DNA of 64,000 bases, taken from Marinilongibacter aquaticus. Its GTDB lineage: Bacteria > Bacteroidota > Bacteroidia > Cytophagales > Spirosomataceae. Where the stretch lies: positions 1,881,001 through 1,945,000 of the forward strand of contig NZ_CP083757.1 in the NCBI RefSeq assembly GCF_020149935.1. The letters run 5' to 3'. Position numbers and translations under genes: made by a program. Each line of letters starts with the position of its first letter. The first letter of the stretch is position 1. This document shows, in pieces, positions 62,218-64,000 of this stretch. The notes beneath the pieces were generated by a model, which worked only from the letters and a program-made list of their open reading frames with translations, did not search any database and was not told the DNA's origin.

Positions 62218-64000
<1,783 letters not shown>

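Overview
The window looks like a chromosomal segment of a Bacteroidota bacterium, most likely of the Cytophagales. The grounds are several promoters of the Bacteroidota type (TTTG, about 21 bp, TAnnTTTG), few recognisable Shine-Dalgarno sites, and family-typical proteins: a PorV/PorQ-like barrel, a DUF4369/thioredoxin-like TlpA protein, a GlmU-like acyltransferase, an IleRS with a GIHH signature, and a DUF7935-like membrane protein. Nothing looks plasmid- or phage-borne. I see no insertion sequence, CRISPR array or tRNA gene. The genus cannot be fixed from the sequence alone.

Layout. Positions 1-14.5 kb are almost entirely on the minus strand: a Tat-exported gluconate-dehydrogenase-like pair (GMC oxidoreductase plus small subunit, the latter cut by the window edge), holB with a GlmU-like gene, a subtilase, a DUF937/OmpA-like fusion, a gene-free 0.6 kb stretch ending in a perfect hairpin repeat, then argE-like, argB, adenine deaminase and recQ. 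Positions 14.7-17.9 kb (plus) carry kdsD, nadB and a HupE/UreJ-like membrane protein. Positions 17.9-24.8 kb form a signalling locus: rpoN, an NtrC-type sigma-54 activator, a soluble histidine kinase and a receiver-PAS-kinase hybrid run together on the minus strand with 1-bp gaps or overlaps, and a CHASE3-like kinase plus a receiver lie divergently.

Positions 25-32.8 kb hold a coiled-coil membrane protein, an esterase-like lipoprotein behind a palindrome and a hairpin, then a replication/segregation cluster (two tandem DnaA-box-like sites, parA, parB, dnaB, and a second convergent parA), two small orphan genes and thymidine kinase. Positions 32.9-41.5 kb are mainly envelope functions: a PorV-like barrel and a helix-hairpin-helix barrel protein, an M1 metallopeptidase and a long YadA-head-like surface fibre protein. 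Positions 41.8-50.8 kb are housekeeping genes (pfkA, a YdcF-like protein, a TlpA-like protein, an M23 peptidase, pssA, an MBL hydrolase) with a lone NUMOD4/HNH gene, an IscA-like protein lacking the usual C-terminal cysteines, and an RRM protein. Positions 50.9-59.1 kb contain ileS and kdtA on divergent promoters, DUF3500, and an overlapping trio of DUF2520, a formylglycine-generating-enzyme-like lipoprotein and a 2'-5' RNA ligase-like protein. A 938-residue exported repeat protein follows, and the window ends inside a minus-strand rRNA operon (5S complete, 3' part of 23S).

The most interesting parts are the six-gene sigma-54/phosphorelay locus, the parAB-dnaB cluster with DnaA-box-like repeats, the palindrome/hairpin leader before the esterase, the formylglycine-enzyme trio and the barrel/HhH pair. 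None of these is proved to be a new system. All family assignments come from motifs read by eye, without database searches.
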